Below, in pieces: positions 51,039-60,866 of a stretch of 64,000 nt of DNA (its first letter is position 1; each line of letters opens with the position of its first letter). A model generated the notes under the pieces. The model was not told where the DNA came from, did not search any database, and worked only from the letters and a program-made list of their open reading frames with translations. Origin of the DNA: Herbaspirillum sp. (lineage in GTDB: Bacteria; Pseudomonadota; Gammaproteobacteria; Burkholderiales; Burkholderiaceae_D); NCBI RefSeq assembly GCF_017744395.1, contig NZ_JAGIBI010000001.1, positions 1,054,001 to 1,118,000 on the forward strand. Direction: 5' to 3'. Both the position numbers and the translations under genes were made by a program.

Positions 51039-52157
51039 ATGAACAAGCGCGTCATTCCCATCGTTGACTATCGGCAAGCCATGCCACCGGGTATGGATGC
51101 GGGCATGTTGCCGGCGCCTGCGGAGCCGACCGGTTTCCTGGGCGACGCCTTGGGACGCCCCCTGCACGACCTGCGCATCTCCGTCACGGACCGCTGCAAC
51201 TTCCGTTGCGTGTATTGCATGCCCAAGGACGTGTTCGACAAGCAATACCAGTTCCTGCCGCATTCGGCCCTGCTCACCTTCGAGGAAATCACCCGCGTGG
51301 CGCGCCAGTTCGTGGCCCATGGCGTGCACAAGATCCGCCTGACCGGCGGCGAGCCGCTGCTGCGCAAGAACATCGAACGCCTGGTCGAGATGCTGGCCGC
51401 GCTGCGTACGCCCGACGGCCGCGAAGTCGACCTCACCCTGACCACCAACGGCACCCTGCTCAAGCAAAAGGCCCAGGCCTTGAAAGAAGCCGGCCTGAAG
51501 CGCGTGACCGTCTCGCTGGACTCGCTGGACGACCAGAATTTCCGCCGCATGAACGACGTCGACTTCCCGGTGGCGCGCGTGCTGGAAGGCATCGAGGCCG
51601 CGCATGCCGCCGGCCTCGGCCCGATCAAGATCAACATGGTGGTCAAGCAAGGCCTGAACGACCACGAGATCCTGCCGATGGCGCGCCGCTTCAAGGGCAC
51701 GCCCTATATCCTGCGCTTCATCGAATACATGGACGTGGGCAGCTCCAACGGCTGGCGCATGGACCAGGTGGTGCCGTCGCGCGAGGTGGTGCGCCGCATC
51801 GCGGCTGAATTGCCGCTGGTCGAAGCCGATCCCAACTACACCGGCGAAACCGCCGAACGCTGGCGCTATGCCGACGGCAGCGGCGAGATCGGCGTGATCT
51901 CCAGCGTCACCCACGCCTTCTGCCAGGATTGCTCGCGCGCGCGCCTGTCCACCGAGGGTCGCGTCTACACCTGCCTGTTCGCCAGCGAAGGCCACGACCT
52001 GCGAGGCATCGTGCGCAACGGCGGCAGCGATGCCGAACTGGCCGGCGCCATTGCCCGGCTGTGGAACCAGCGCGGCGACCGCTATTCGGAATTGCGCAGC
52101 GAGCAGCAAAATGCGCGCGCGCTGCGCAAGGTCGAGATGTCCTACATCGGCGGCTAA
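51039..52157 (+). CDS. moaA: GTP 3',8-cyclase MoaA
   Basis: A radical SAM enzyme that starts molybdenum cofactor synthesis from GTP. The 372-residue protein has the N-terminal cluster motif CNFRCVYC after [30 protein letters not shown] and VSLDSLD, a second [4Fe-4S] site in [19 protein letters not shown], and the C-terminal GG needed for activity. The ATG at 51039 (MNKRV) gives the usual length. It heads a moaA-mobA-moeA cluster. Confidence 0.96.
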   Translation: MNKRVIPIVDYRQAMPPGMDAGMLPAPAEPTGFLGDALGRPLHDLRISVTDRCNFRCVYCMPKDVFDKQYQFLPHSALLTFEEITRVARQFVAHGVHKIRLTGGEPLLRKNIERLVEMLAALRTPDGREVDLTLTTNGTLLKQKAQALKEAGLKRVTVSLDSLDDQNFRRMNDVDFPVARVLEGIEAAHAAGLGPIKINMVVKQGLNDHEILPMARRFKGTPYILRFIEYMDVGSSNGWRMDQVVPSREVVRRIAAELPLVEADPNYTGETAERWRYADGSGEIGVISSVTHAFCQDCSRARLSTEGRVYTCLFASEGHDLRGIVRNGGSDAELAGAIARLWNQRGDRYSELRSEQQNARALRKVEMSYIGG

Positions 52158-52191
52158 GGCGCAGGCCCCTCCTCTTTCACCGCATCGCATC

Positions 52192-52806
52192 ATGTCCGCC
52201 GTACTCGCCATCGCCGCCAGCCACATTACCGGCCTCGTGCTGGCCGGCGGACGCGGCACGCGCATGGGCGGCGTCGACAAGGGCCTGCAGGAACTGCACG
52301 GCAAGCCGCTCGCCCAGCACGTGCTGGAACGGCTGGCGCCGCAGGTCTGCACGCTGGCGGTCAACGCCAACCGCTCCCAACTGCGCTACGCCGCATTCGG
52401 CTACCCGATCTGGCACGACCTGTCCCCCGATTTCCCCGGCCCCCTGGCCGGCCTGCAATGCGGGCTTACGCATTGCGCCACGCCGTTCCTGGCGACCGCC
52501 CCCTGCGATACGCCGCTGATTCCCTTCGACCTGGTGGCCCGGCTGGCCGACGAACTGATCGCCAGCGGCGCCGACGCCGCCTTCGCCGTCACCGGCCAGG
52601 AAGACAACCGGCGGCGCCATCCGGTATGCTCGCTGCTGCGCAAATCGACACTGCCCTCGCTCAACAGCTTCCTCGCCGGCGGCGAGCGCAAGATGGAATT
52701 CTGGTTCGCCACGCTGCAATGCGTGGAAGTCGATTTCCCCGACGAGCGTGCCTTCTGCAATATCAACACCGGACTGGAGCTGCTCCAGTTCGAACAAGAA
52801 CGATGA
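52192..52806 (+). CDS. mobA: Molybdenum cofactor guanylyltransferase MobA
   Basis: Attaches GMP to molybdopterin to form the MGD cofactor used by DMSO-reductase-family enzymes. The 204-residue protein has the nucleotidyltransferase loop ITGLVLAGGRGTRMGGVDKGL, then GPLAGLQCGL, FLATAPCDTPLIP (with the metal-binding Asp) and RRHPVCSLLR. It starts 34 bp after moaA, and its stop overlaps the moeA start by four bases (ATGA). Confidence 0.95.
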   Translation: MSAVLAIAASHITGLVLAGGRGTRMGGVDKGLQELHGKPLAQHVLERLAPQVCTLAVNANRSQLRYAAFGYPIWHDLSPDFPGPLAGLQCGLTHCATPFLATAPCDTPLIPFDLVARLADELIASGADAAFAVTGQEDNRRRHPVCSLLRKSTLPSLNSFLAGGERKMEFWFATLQCVEVDFPDERAFCNINTGLELLQFEQER

Positions 52807-54098
52807 CCCAGACTTCCCGGCAATCCCTCAACGACATCGTCAGTTGCATCAGCGGCTACGATCCCAACGCCATGACGGTGGCGCAAGCCCAGCGCGTCAT
52901 CCATGACTTCATCCGCCCCATCGAGACGCGGGAAAAAGTCGCCATCCGCAGCGCGCTGGGCCGCGTCCTGGCGCAAGACATCGTTTCCCGCATCGACGTG
53001 CCGGCGCATGACAATTCGGCCATGGACGGCTACGCCCTGCGCGGCGAAGACATCGCCGCCGGCCATGAGGTGCGCCTGGCGATCGCCGGCTCGGTGCATG
53101 CCGGCGCCAGCTTCGCGGGCGAGGTGCAGCGCGACCAATGCGTACGCATCATGACCGGCGCCCCGATGCCGGCCGGTTGCGATACCGTGATCCCGCAGGA
53201 ATTGACGGCCGATGCCGACCCGCATGGCGTCACCATCCCCGCCGGCCGCGTGCGCCCCGGCGACAACCGCCGCCTGCGCGGCGAAGATCTGGCGGCCGGC
53301 ACCGTGGCGCTGCCGCGCGGCCGGCAATTGCGCCCTTCCGACATCGGCCTGCTGGCCTCGCTGGGCATTGCCGAAGTGCCGGTCCAGCGCCGCCTGCGCG
53401 TGGCCTTCTTCTCCACCGGCGATGAATTGCGCTCGGTGGGCGAACCGCTCGATCCGGGTTGCGTCTACGACTCCAACCGCTACACCCTGCATGGCATGCT
53501 CACCCGCCTGGGCTGCGACATCATCGACATGGGCGTGGTGGGCGACGACCCGGCCGCGCTGGAAGCCGCCTTCCGCGGCGCCTGCGAAGAGGCTGATGCC
53601 GTCATCACCTCCGGCGGCGTCTCGGTCGGCGCCGCCGACTACACCAAGCAGACCATGGCCAGCCTGGGCGAGATGCTGTTCTGGAAGATCGGCATGCGCC
53701 CCGGCCGCCCGCTGGCCTTCGGCCGCATCGCATCGAATGGCCGCGACGCCTACCTGTTCGGCCTGCCCGGCAATCCGGTGGCGGTGACGGTCAGTTTCTA
53801 TTTCTTCGTGCGCGACGCCCTGTTGCGCCTGGCCGGCGCCGAAGCGTCGCCGCTGCCGCGCCTGCGCGTGAAAGCGGCCGGCGCCATCCGCAAGAAGGCC
53901 GGCCGCACCGAATACCAGCGCGGCATCCTGGCGCCGGATGGGCAAGGCGCGTGGTCGGTACGGCTCACCGGCATGCAGGGTTCGGGCATGTTGCGCTCGA
54001 TGTCGGATGCCAACTGCATCATTGAGCTTGAACATGAACGCGGCGATGTGGCCGCAGGCGAGGATGTTTCCATCGTCGTGTTCGATGGCCTGGTATAA
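52803..54098 (+). CDS. moeA: Molybdopterin molybdenumtransferase MoeA
   Basis: Inserts molybdate into adenylylated molybdopterin. The 431-residue protein has MoeA domains in order: PVPAHDNSAMDGYALRG near the N-terminus (read as VPAHDNSAMDGYA), RIMTGAPMPAGCDTVIPQE, the MoCF domain with STGDELRSVGE, ITSGGVSVGAADYTK, and PGRPLAFGR with FGLPGNPVAVTV, ending in a small beta-barrel domain IV. ATGA overlap with mobA indicates translational coupling. Confidence 0.96.
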   Translation: MTQTSRQSLNDIVSCISGYDPNAMTVAQAQRVIHDFIRPIETREKVAIRSALGRVLAQDIVSRIDVPAHDNSAMDGYALRGEDIAAGHEVRLAIAGSVHAGASFAGEVQRDQCVRIMTGAPMPAGCDTVIPQELTADADPHGVTIPAGRVRPGDNRRLRGEDLAAGTVALPRGRQLRPSDIGLLASLGIAEVPVQRRLRVAFFSTGDELRSVGEPLDPGCVYDSNRYTLHGMLTRLGCDIIDMGVVGDDPAALEAAFRGACEEADAVITSGGVSVGAADYTKQTMASLGEMLFWKIGMRPGRPLAFGRIASNGRDAYLFGLPGNPVAVTVSFYFFVRDALLRLAGAEASPLPRLRVKAAGAIRKKAGRTEYQRGILAPDGQGAWSVRLTGMQGSGMLRSMSDANCIIELEHERGDVAAGEDVSIVVFDGLV

Positions 54099-54117
54099 GC
54101 CTCTTTGCGCGCAAGAA

Positions 54118-54143
54118 AAAAGGGATGGCAAGCCATCCCTTTT
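54118..54143. terminator. Bidirectional intrinsic terminator
   Basis: An 11-bp perfect stem (54118-54128 with 54133-54143) with loop CAAG and flanking A and T runs lies between moeA and the convergent rmuC. Confidence 0.88.
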
Positions 54144-54166
54144 CTTTTTCGATTGACACCGGCGCC

Positions 54167-55642
54167 TCAGGAATCCTCATCCGGTCCGGCCAGATCCAGC
54201 TCTCCCGTCCCCAGCAGCTTCTGCGCATTCTCCGACGGCAGCGCTTCCACCGACTTCAGCTTGCGCGTCATCTGGCGTGTGCGGGTCTCGGCCTGGTCGA
54301 TGTTCTTGGCCACCCGCTCCAGCGCGCTCTTGGTCGACGCCAGCACCTCGCCGAACTTGCCGAACTCGGTCTTCACCGCGCCCAGCACTTGCCACACTTC
54401 CGACGAACGCTTTTCCAGCGCCAGCGTGCGGAAGCCCATCTGCAGGCTGTTGAGCAAGGCCAGCAAGGTCGACGGCCCGGCTATGGTGACACGGTGGGTG
54501 CGCTGCAAGTCGTCCGACAGGCCGGGACGGCGCATCACTTCCGCATACAGGCCTTCGGTCGGCAGGAACAGGATGGCGAAATCGGTGGTCAGCGGCGGCG
54601 ACAGGTATTTCTCGGCGATGGTCTTGGCCTCGTCGCGCACCGCGCGTTCCAGAGCCTTGCCGGCGGCCGCGACGCCTTCGGCATCGGCGCGCTCGGCGGC
54701 ATCCACCAGGCGTTCGTATTGTTCCTTGGGGAACTTGGCGTCGACCGGCATCCACACCGGCGTCGCGTCGTCCTTGGCGCCCGGCAGGCGGATGGCGAAT
54801 TCGACGCGTTCGCCGCTGGCGGGCACGGTCTCGACGTTCTTGGCGTACTGTTCGGGCGTGAGCATCTGCTCCAGCAAGATGCCCAACTGCACTTCACCCC
54901 AGGTGCCGCGCGTCTTGACGTTGGTCAGCACACGCTTGAGGTCGCCCACGCCGGTAGCCAGTTGCTGCATCTCGCCCAGGCCCTGGTGCACCTTGTCCAG
55001 GCGGTCTGAGACCAGCTTGAACGATTCGCCCAGGCGCTGCTCCAGCGTCGCGTGCAGTTTTTCATCGACGGTCTTGCGCATCTCTTCCAGCTTTTGCGCA
55101 TTGTCGTTTTGCAGGTCCTTGATCTTGGCCTCCAGCGTGGCGCGCACTTCGGCCATGCGCTGCGAGTTGGACTCTGTCAGCGCCGCCAGTTGCTGGTTCA
55201 GGGTATCGCCAAAGCGTTTCAGCGACACCGCCTGCTCCTCGCGGCTGGCCTGCGCCTGCAGCGTCATCGACTGGCGCATGCCGTCGAGCTGCAGGGCATT
55301 GGTTTCGTTGAGCTTGACCAGTTGCTGGGCGAAGCTGTCGATCTGGTTGTTCTGCAGCGTCGCCACGCTGGACATCTGGGTCGCCAGCGTCTGCTGCAGC
55401 TGGGCGAAATTGCCGCCCAGTTCCTGGCGCGTGCTTTGCGCGCTGGCCTGCACCTGGGTGCGCAGTTCGCGTTCGATGCGTTCGCCGGTGTCTTGCTGGT
55501 GGCGCTGCAGGTCCAGCTTCAATTGCTGCAGCGCGGCTTCGGCGCCGCCGTCGTCCTTGCGGCCTGAACGCAGCAGGATCACGATCTGCAGCACGATGCC
55601 GAGCACAACCAGGCCGGCGAGTATCAATTCAAAGGAGGTCAT
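54167..55642 (-). CDS. rmuC: DNA recombination protein RmuC
   Basis: A 491-residue protein limiting rearrangements at inverted repeats. It has one N-terminal membrane helix (about 4-24), a very long coiled coil (about 35-260, Gln/Ala/Glu-rich) and the RmuC nuclease-like domain: TRGTWGEVQLGILLEQML, VEFAIRLPGAKDD, PVDAKFPKEQYERLVDA, and VAGPSTLLALLNSLQMGFR-type segment (seen as TIAGPSTLLALLNSLQ). It lacks an obvious ribosome binding site in front of the chosen ATG. Confidence 0.93.
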   Translation of the reverse strand: MTSFELILAGLVVLGIVLQIVILLRSGRKDDGGAEAALQQLKLDLQRHQQDTGERIERELRTQVQASAQSTRQELGGNFAQLQQTLATQMSSVATLQNNQIDSFAQQLVKLNETNALQLDGMRQSMTLQAQASREEQAVSLKRFGDTLNQQLAALTESNSQRMAEVRATLEAKIKDLQNDNAQKLEEMRKTVDEKLHATLEQRLGESFKLVSDRLDKVHQGLGEMQQLATGVGDLKRVLTNVKTRGTWGEVQLGILLEQMLTPEQYAKNVETVPASGERVEFAIRLPGAKDDATPVWMPVDAKFPKEQYERLVDAAERADAEGVAAAGKALERAVRDEAKTIAEKYLSPPLTTDFAILFLPTEGLYAEVMRRPGLSDDLQRTHRVTIAGPSTLLALLNSLQMGFRTLALEKRSSEVWQVLGAVKTEFGKFGEVLASTKSALERVAKNIDQAETRTRQMTRKLKSVEALPSENAQKLLGTGELDLAGPDEDS

Positions 55643-55671
55643 GGAGAGAAAAAAAGAGAGGCCTTATTCCG

Positions 55672-56082
55672 TTATTCCGGCTTGTTACGCATCCAGTCGG
55701 CGGTCTGGTAGAACGATGCCAGCAAACGTTTTTGCAGGTTTTCGGACAAACCCACATCCTGCATCGCCCACGCCATGCAGCGCAGCCACTGGTCGCGCTC
55801 GGAAATGCCGATCGGGAACGGCAGGTGGCGCGCGCGCAGGCGCGGATGGCCGAACTGTTCGATATACAGGTTGGGGCCGCCAGTCCAGCCGGAGAGGAAC
55901 ATGTAGGTCTTCTCGCGCGAACCGTCCAGAGATGCCGGGTGCAGCGCGCGGATGCCGGCGAACTCCGGCTCCAGGTCCATCAGGTCGTAGAAGCGGTCGA
56001 CCATCTCGCGCAGCTTTTCCGCGCCGCCGATCAGTTCGAACGTGGTGGGTTGGTTAGGGTCTTCGATTTGCATAGCCAGCAT
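55672..56082 (-). CDS. Group II truncated haemoglobin
   Basis: A 136-residue 2/2 globin. The pattern FELIGGAEKLREMVDRFYDLM, then YMFLSGWTGGPNLYIEQFGHPRLRARHLPF split over helices E and F (His of HPRLR as proximal ligand region), and DQWLRCMAWAM with the group II Trp, is typical of betaproteobacterial GlbO-like proteins. The role is probably oxygen or NO handling. ATGs at 56082 and 56073 are both possible starts. It is co-directional with rmuC and the upstream permease gene. Confidence 0.9.
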   Translation of the reverse strand: MLAMQIEDPNQPTTFELIGGAEKLREMVDRFYDLMDLEPEFAGIRALHPASLDGSREKTYMFLSGWTGGPNLYIEQFGHPRLRARHLPFPIGISERDQWLRCMAWAMQDVGLSENLQKRLLASFYQTADWMRNKPE

Positions 56083-56091
56083 GATACAAGA

Positions 56092-58590
56092 TCACGCCTC
56101 CCTCAAGGTCTGCAACGGCGGGCGGCCCAGCACGTGGCGCAAGCCGGCCCAGCCGCCGATGGCCGAGCAGCCGGCGCCGATGGCCATGCCGGCCAGCCAT
56201 ACCAGCGGACTCAGCGCCCAGTCGAAATTGAAGACGTAATGCGCCAGCGCCCAGCCGATGGCGGCCGCGCCGCTGGCCGCCAGCAAGCCGGCCACCGCGC
56301 CCACCAGCAGCACCTCGATGCGTTGCGCCCGGGAAAGCTCGGCCCGCGTCGCGCCCAGCGCCCGCAACAGCCCTGCCTCGCGCACCCGCTCGTCCTGCGA
56401 ACCGGCCAGCGCCGCGTACAGCACCAGCACGCCGGAACACAGCGTGAACAGGAACAGGAACTCGACAGCGGAAATCACCTGTCCCACGACGTCCTGGATC
56501 TGGCGCAGCACGCTGCCGATATCGACCACGGTCAGGTTGGGAAAGTCGCGCGTGAGCGTATTGCCCAGGCTTTCCTGCGCCGGCGTCAGGTGGAAGGCCG
56601 TGATCCAGCTCTGCGGCGTGTCGCGCATCGCCGTCGGGTTGATGATCACGAAGAAGTTGACCCGCAGCGAGCCCCACTCCAGCTTGCGCAGGCTGGTCAC
56701 CGGCACTTCCATCAGTTGCCCGGCGATGTCGAACTGCAGCCTGTCGCCCAGCTTGATCCCCAGCGTCTGCGCCAGGCCGCGCTCGACCGAGGCCTCCGGC
56801 TTGCTGTCGTCGTACCAACGTCCGGCCACGATGCCGTTGCCGGGCGGGATATCCTTCATCGTCGACAGGTTGAACTCGCGGTCGACCAGGCGCTTGGCGC
56901 GATCTTCCTTGTAGTCGGCCGCGCTGATCTGGCGGCCGTTGACCTGCACCAGGCGGCCGCGGATCATCGGGTAAAGCTGCGGCCGGGCGACGCCGCCCTG
57001 CTCCAGCGCGCCGGTCACCGCCGCGCGCTGGTCGGGCTGGATGTTGATCACGAAACGGTTGGGCGCATCCGGTGGCGTCGATTGCCGCCAGGCGCCGACC
57101 AGGTCGCCGCGGATCACGGTCAGCAGCAGCAAGGCCATCAATCCCAAGCCCAATGCCACTACCTGCATCACTGCCGCCGCCGGGCGGCGCTGCAGGCCGT
57201 CGATGGCGAAGCGCCAGCTCTGGCTGTCAAACCAGCCGCGCAATGAGCGCAAGGCGCGCAGGCACAGCCACGCCACCAGCGCGAACAGGCCGAAGCCGCC
57301 GAGGAAACCGGCCACCGTCAGCAACCCCAGCTTGATATCCCCCGCCTGCCACAGCAGCAGGCCGGAAAACACTAGCATGCCCAGCACATAGGTCAGCAAC
57401 GTCAGCGCCTGCGGCGCGCCCTGCTCGCGGCGGATCACGCGATTGTGCGGCACGTTGCGCAATTGCAGGATCGGCGGCAGCGCAAAGCCCACCAGCAACA
57501 GCAGGCCGGTCGCCACGCCCTGCAGCGCAGGCTGCCAGCCTGCCGTCGGCAATGCGGTCGGCATGAAACTGCCCAGCCATTGCAGCAGCGCCAGATGCGC
57601 CACATAGCCGAGCGCCACACCGATGGCGCTGGCGGCCAGGCCGACCAGCACGAATTCGATCAGGTACAGCGCCGTCACCTGGTTTTGCGTCATGCCGAAA
57701 CAACGCAGCATGGCGCAGGCGTCCAGGTGGCGCATCATGAAGCGGCGCGCCGCCATCGCTACCGCCAAGGCCGCCAGCATGGCCGACAACAGCCCCACCA
57801 GCGACAGGAACTGCTCGGCGCGGTCCAGCGTGGCGCGCATTTCAGGGCGGCCGTTTTCCAGCGATTCGATGCGCACGGCGCGCAATTGCTGCGCCTCGAT
57901 CTGGCGCTCCACTTCCTGCTGGAAGGCCTTGACCGGCTGCGGCGCGCCGGCCAGCAGCAAGCGGTAGGTCACGCGCGAACCCACCTGCACCAGCCTGGTG
58001 GCGGCCAGGTCGCTGTCGGCCAGCATCACGCGCGGCGCGAAATTGACGAACGCGCTGCCGCGGTCGGGCTCCATCGAGATCACATCGGCGATGCGAAAGG
58101 CCTTGTCGCCCAGCTTCAGCGCATCGCCCACGCGCACATCCAGCGCCGACAATATCTGCGGATCGACCCAGACCGCACCTGCTGGCGGAATGCCGCCGGC
58201 GGCACGGTCGGCGCCGTTTGCGCCTTGCAGCTTCAACTGCCCGCGCAGCGGATAACCCGGCGTGACCGCCTTGATCGACGCCAGCACCGAGCGCGCACGA
58301 TCGCCCTCGCCGGTTTGCGCCATGCTGGGGAACACTGTGGTCTGCGCCTGCAGCAGGCCTTGCGCTTGCGCCTGCTGCAGCCACTGCGCCGGCAATGGCT
58401 GATCGGCGGCGATCAACAGGTCGGCGCCCAGAAGTTGGTGAGCGTCGCGCGTCATGCCCGCACGCATGCGGTCGACGAAGAAGCCGACGGAAGACAATGC
58501 CGCCACCGCGACGATCAATGCGATCAACAGGAAGCGCAACTCGCCGGTACGCCAGTCGCGCCGGGTCATGCGCAATGCTTGTTCAAACAT
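56092..58590 (-). CDS. FtsX-type ABC transporter permease (YbbP-like)
   Basis: An 832-residue inner-membrane protein with about ten helices and two FtsX/MacB-like domains. It begins MFEQALRMTRRDWRTGELRF, followed by a first helix, a large periplasmic domain (about 45-240) and a block of helices with two halves; the last FtsX domain includes LYAALAGSQDERVREAGLLRALGA. Layout and length match the YbbP group, usually encoded with the ATPase YbbA and the esterase TesA. Neither is next to it here. The cargo is unknown; lipoprotein- or lysophospholipid-related export is a guess. The start at 58590 is preferred over an upstream ATG at 58650. Confidence 0.85.
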   Translation of the reverse strand: MFEQALRMTRRDWRTGELRFLLIALIVAVAALSSVGFFVDRMRAGMTRDAHQLLGADLLIAADQPLPAQWLQQAQAQGLLQAQTTVFPSMAQTGEGDRARSVLASIKAVTPGYPLRGQLKLQGANGADRAAGGIPPAGAVWVDPQILSALDVRVGDALKLGDKAFRIADVISMEPDRGSAFVNFAPRVMLADSDLAATRLVQVGSRVTYRLLLAGAPQPVKAFQQEVERQIEAQQLRAVRIESLENGRPEMRATLDRAEQFLSLVGLLSAMLAALAVAMAARRFMMRHLDACAMLRCFGMTQNQVTALYLIEFVLVGLAASAIGVALGYVAHLALLQWLGSFMPTALPTAGWQPALQGVATGLLLLVGFALPPILQLRNVPHNRVIRREQGAPQALTLLTYVLGMLVFSGLLLWQAGDIKLGLLTVAGFLGGFGLFALVAWLCLRALRSLRGWFDSQSWRFAIDGLQRRPAAAVMQVVALGLGLMALLLLTVIRGDLVGAWRQSTPPDAPNRFVINIQPDQRAAVTGALEQGGVARPQLYPMIRGRLVQVNGRQISAADYKEDRAKRLVDREFNLSTMKDIPPGNGIVAGRWYDDSKPEASVERGLAQTLGIKLGDRLQFDIAGQLMEVPVTSLRKLEWGSLRVNFFVIINPTAMRDTPQSWITAFHLTPAQESLGNTLTRDFPNLTVVDIGSVLRQIQDVVGQVISAVEFLFLFTLCSGVLVLYAALAGSQDERVREAGLLRALGATRAELSRAQRIEVLLVGAVAGLLAASGAAAIGWALAHYVFNFDWALSPLVWLAGMAIGAGCSAIGGWAGLRHVLGRPPLQTLREA

Positions 58591-58634
58591 CCGAAGCCGA
58601 TTCCCAATCAAGGTTTGGATACACGATAACGAAA

Positions 58635-58663
58635 CGGCCTGCCGCCGCAAGGCTGGCAGGCCG
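58635..58663 (-). terminator. Weak inverted repeat downstream of the alcohol dehydrogenase
   Basis: CGGCCTGCC / GGCAGGCCG with an 11-base loop, followed on the minus strand by TTTCGTTA. It is a possible terminator. Confidence 0.35.
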
Positions 58664-58684
58664 CTCCTACTTTGCTTGCCGCGC

Positions 58685-59737
58685 TCAGGCCGCCAGCGAC
58701 GACATGTCGATCACGAAGCGGTACTTCACATCGCTCTTGAGCATGCGCTCGTAAGCCTGGTTGATGTCCTGGATCTTGATGATCTCGATGTCGGAATGGA
58801 TGCCGTGCTCGGCGCAGAAGTCCAGCATCTCCTGCGTCTCCTGGATGCCGCCGATCAGCGAACCGGCCAGGTGGCGGCGCTTGAAGATGAAGTTGGCCAC
58901 CGAGGGCGACGGATGCGGATGCTCCGGCAAACCGACCAGCGTCATGGTGCCTTCGCGCTTGAGCAACGCCATGAAGGGGTCCAGGTTGTGCTGGGCCGCC
59001 ACGGTGTTCAGGATGAAGTCGAAGCTGTTGGCGTGCTCGGCCATCCGGTCCGCGTCCTTGGACACCACCACTTCATCGGCGCCCAGGCGCAATGCGTCTT
59101 CGCGCTTGTCCGGCGAAGTGGTGAACAGCACCACGTGCGCGCCCATCGCATGCGCCAGCTTGACGCCCATGTGGCCCAGCCCGCCCAGGCCGACGATGCC
59201 GACCTTCTGGCCGGGGCCGACCTTCCAGTGGCGCAGCGGCGACCAGGTGGTGATGCCGGCACACAGGAGCGGCGCGGCGCCGGCCGGGTCCAGCTTGTCG
59301 GACACCGTCAGCACGAACTTCTCGTTGACCACGATGTTGTTGGAATAGCCGCCGTAGGTATAGCCGCCGCTGACCTTGTCGGGCGAGCTGTAGGTGCCGG
59401 TGAAGCCGTTCTCGCAGTATTGCTCCAGCCCTTCGCCGCAGCTCGAGCAAGTCTGGCAGGAGTCCACCATGCAGCCGACGCCGGCGATCTGGCCGACCTT
59501 GAATTTGGTGACGTGCGCGCCGACCTTGGCGACGCGGCCGACAATCTCGTGGCCCGGCACCACCGGGAAGGCGGTTCCCTTCCACTCGTCGCGCGCCATG
59601 TGCAGGTCGGAGTGGCACACGCCGCAGAACAGGATGTCGATCTGCACGTCATGCGGACCGACCTCGCGCCGCTCGAAACTGAACGGCGCCAATGGGGATG
59701 CCGCATTTTGTGCAGCGTAACCTTGCGATTTGAGCAT
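58685..59737 (-). CDS. Zinc-dependent alcohol dehydrogenase (YahK/cinnamyl-alcohol type)
   Basis: A 350-residue medium-chain dehydrogenase/reductase that interconverts aldehydes and alcohols, probably with NADP(H). The catalytic zinc ligands lie in FCGVCHSDLH and PGHEIVGRV, the structural zinc is held by CQTCSSCGEGLEQYC, and the nucleotide site is VGIVGLGGLGHMGVKLA. The sequence matches the YahK/AdhC/CAD group, which reduces a wide range of aldehydes. GAAAGGACC precedes the ATG. No pathway genes are adjacent. Confidence 0.93.
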   Translation of the reverse strand: MLKSQGYAAQNAASPLAPFSFERREVGPHDVQIDILFCGVCHSDLHMARDEWKGTAFPVVPGHEIVGRVAKVGAHVTKFKVGQIAGVGCMVDSCQTCSSCGEGLEQYCENGFTGTYSSPDKVSGGYTYGGYSNNIVVNEKFVLTVSDKLDPAGAAPLLCAGITTWSPLRHWKVGPGQKVGIVGLGGLGHMGVKLAHAMGAHVVLFTTSPDKREDALRLGADEVVVSKDADRMAEHANSFDFILNTVAAQHNLDPFMALLKREGTMTLVGLPEHPHPSPSVANFIFKRRHLAGSLIGGIQETQEMLDFCAEHGIHSDIEIIKIQDINQAYERMLKSDVKYRFVIDMSSLAA

Positions 59738-59841
59738 GGTAAGGTCCTTTCGAAAACGTAAGGGGAAGATGGCCGGCGCAGCCGGTCGAAAACCCGGCTA
59801 TGGTAATCCTGCGCCGCCGATCCTGCTGGCGGCGCCAACGT

Positions 59842-60195
59842 TCAGCGCAGCCACAAGGCCGCCAATCCCGCCGCCAGCAGCACGCAAAACGCCATCAGCA
59901 GCCGCATGCGCCGGCGCTGCGCATCGAGGGCGGCCACCAGTTGGGCATTCTGCTCGGCCAGCGTATTGATCAGCTTGCTCGCCTCCAATTGTTCGGCTTC
60001 CAGTTGTTCGATGCGCGCGGCCAGTTGCGCCATGTCTCCCGGCGCCAGAACGGCGCCTTCATGCGTTTCGGCTTCCGACTTGGCGCGGCGTGTGCGCGAC
60101 CACAGGTCGCGGGCGCCGCGCACGATGCCGGGCGTGGCTTGCACCACATCTCCCCAGGGAATCAGTTTGAGGGCGGACATCCAGCTCAGTCCCAT
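59842..60195 (-). CDS. Tail-anchored coiled-coil protein of unknown function
   Basis: A 117-residue protein I cannot assign to a family with certainty. It begins MGLSWMSALKLIPWGDV, has ARDLWSRTRRAK, a helical coiled coil (about 50-90: QLAARIEQLEAEQLEAS) and a single C-terminal membrane helix (about 96-115) followed by Leu-Arg. The design is a cytoplasmic coiled coil anchored by its tail. GGAG at 7 bases upstream fixes the ATG at 60195. Confidence 0.7.
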   Translation of the reverse strand: MGLSWMSALKLIPWGDVVQATPGIVRGARDLWSRTRRAKSEAETHEGAVLAPGDMAQLAARIEQLEAEQLEASKLINTLAEQNAQLVAALDAQRRRMRLLMAFCVLLAAGLAALWLR

Positions 60196-60365
60196 TGGCG
60201 GCACTCCTTTCAAGAATCGGAAACGGCTTGTTGCAATTGGCAGAGAACCTCGGCCTTGCGCCTTCTTCTAAGACAAGCACAATCCGATTTTATCCCGTTG
60301 GACGCACATGTTCCCGGCAATACCGGCCGCATGATGCGCCCCGCCCTTCCGGAGAGACCATATCC

Positions 60366-60758
60366 ATGACACCACCGATCCGCTTCGTCTTGCTGCTGGC
60401 CCTGTGCGGCGCCAGCGCCGGGGCTGGCGCACTGGATTGCGGCAAGGCCGCGACCCAGGCCGACATGAACGAATGTACCGCCCGGGATCTCAGCCAGGCC
60501 GACGCCGAACTCAACCAGGCCTACCTCGCTTACCGCGCCAAGCTGCGCCCGGCCCAGCAAAACCAGATCCGCGACGTGCAGCTTGCCTGGCTCAAATACC
60601 GCGACCTCTCCTGCCGCTTCGAAAGCTCCAGCGTTGCAGGCGGTTCCGCTGCCGGCGTGGCGCTGCAGAATTGCCTGGCCGACAAGACGCGCCAGCGCGC
60701 CCGGGAGCTGCAGGAGTTGTCCGGCTGCCAGGAAGGCGATATCGCCTGCGTGCGTTGA
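60366..60758 (+). CDS. LprI-family (DUF1311) exported protein
   Basis: A 130-residue protein with a signal peptide ending around GAGA-LDC. The mature part is the LprI domain: CGKAATQADMNECTARDL, then LNQAYLAYRAKL, and VQLAWLKYRDLSCRFE. Five or six cysteines suggest two to three disulfides. Family members include lysozyme inhibitors, so a role in envelope defence is possible. Confidence 0.85.
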   Translation: MTPPIRFVLLLALCGASAGAGALDCGKAATQADMNECTARDLSQADAELNQAYLAYRAKLRPAQQNQIRDVQLAWLKYRDLSCRFESSSVAGGSAAGVALQNCLADKTRQRARELQELSGCQEGDIACVR

Positions 60759-60866
60759 GCGATTGTCCGGCCGGCGCTAGTCAGATGCAGGCTTTCGTGC
60801 TGTAATGCCTGCGTCTGCGGATCACCGTCGCGCAGGCCCGAATCCACACTGTCCAGGGAGTTTCTA

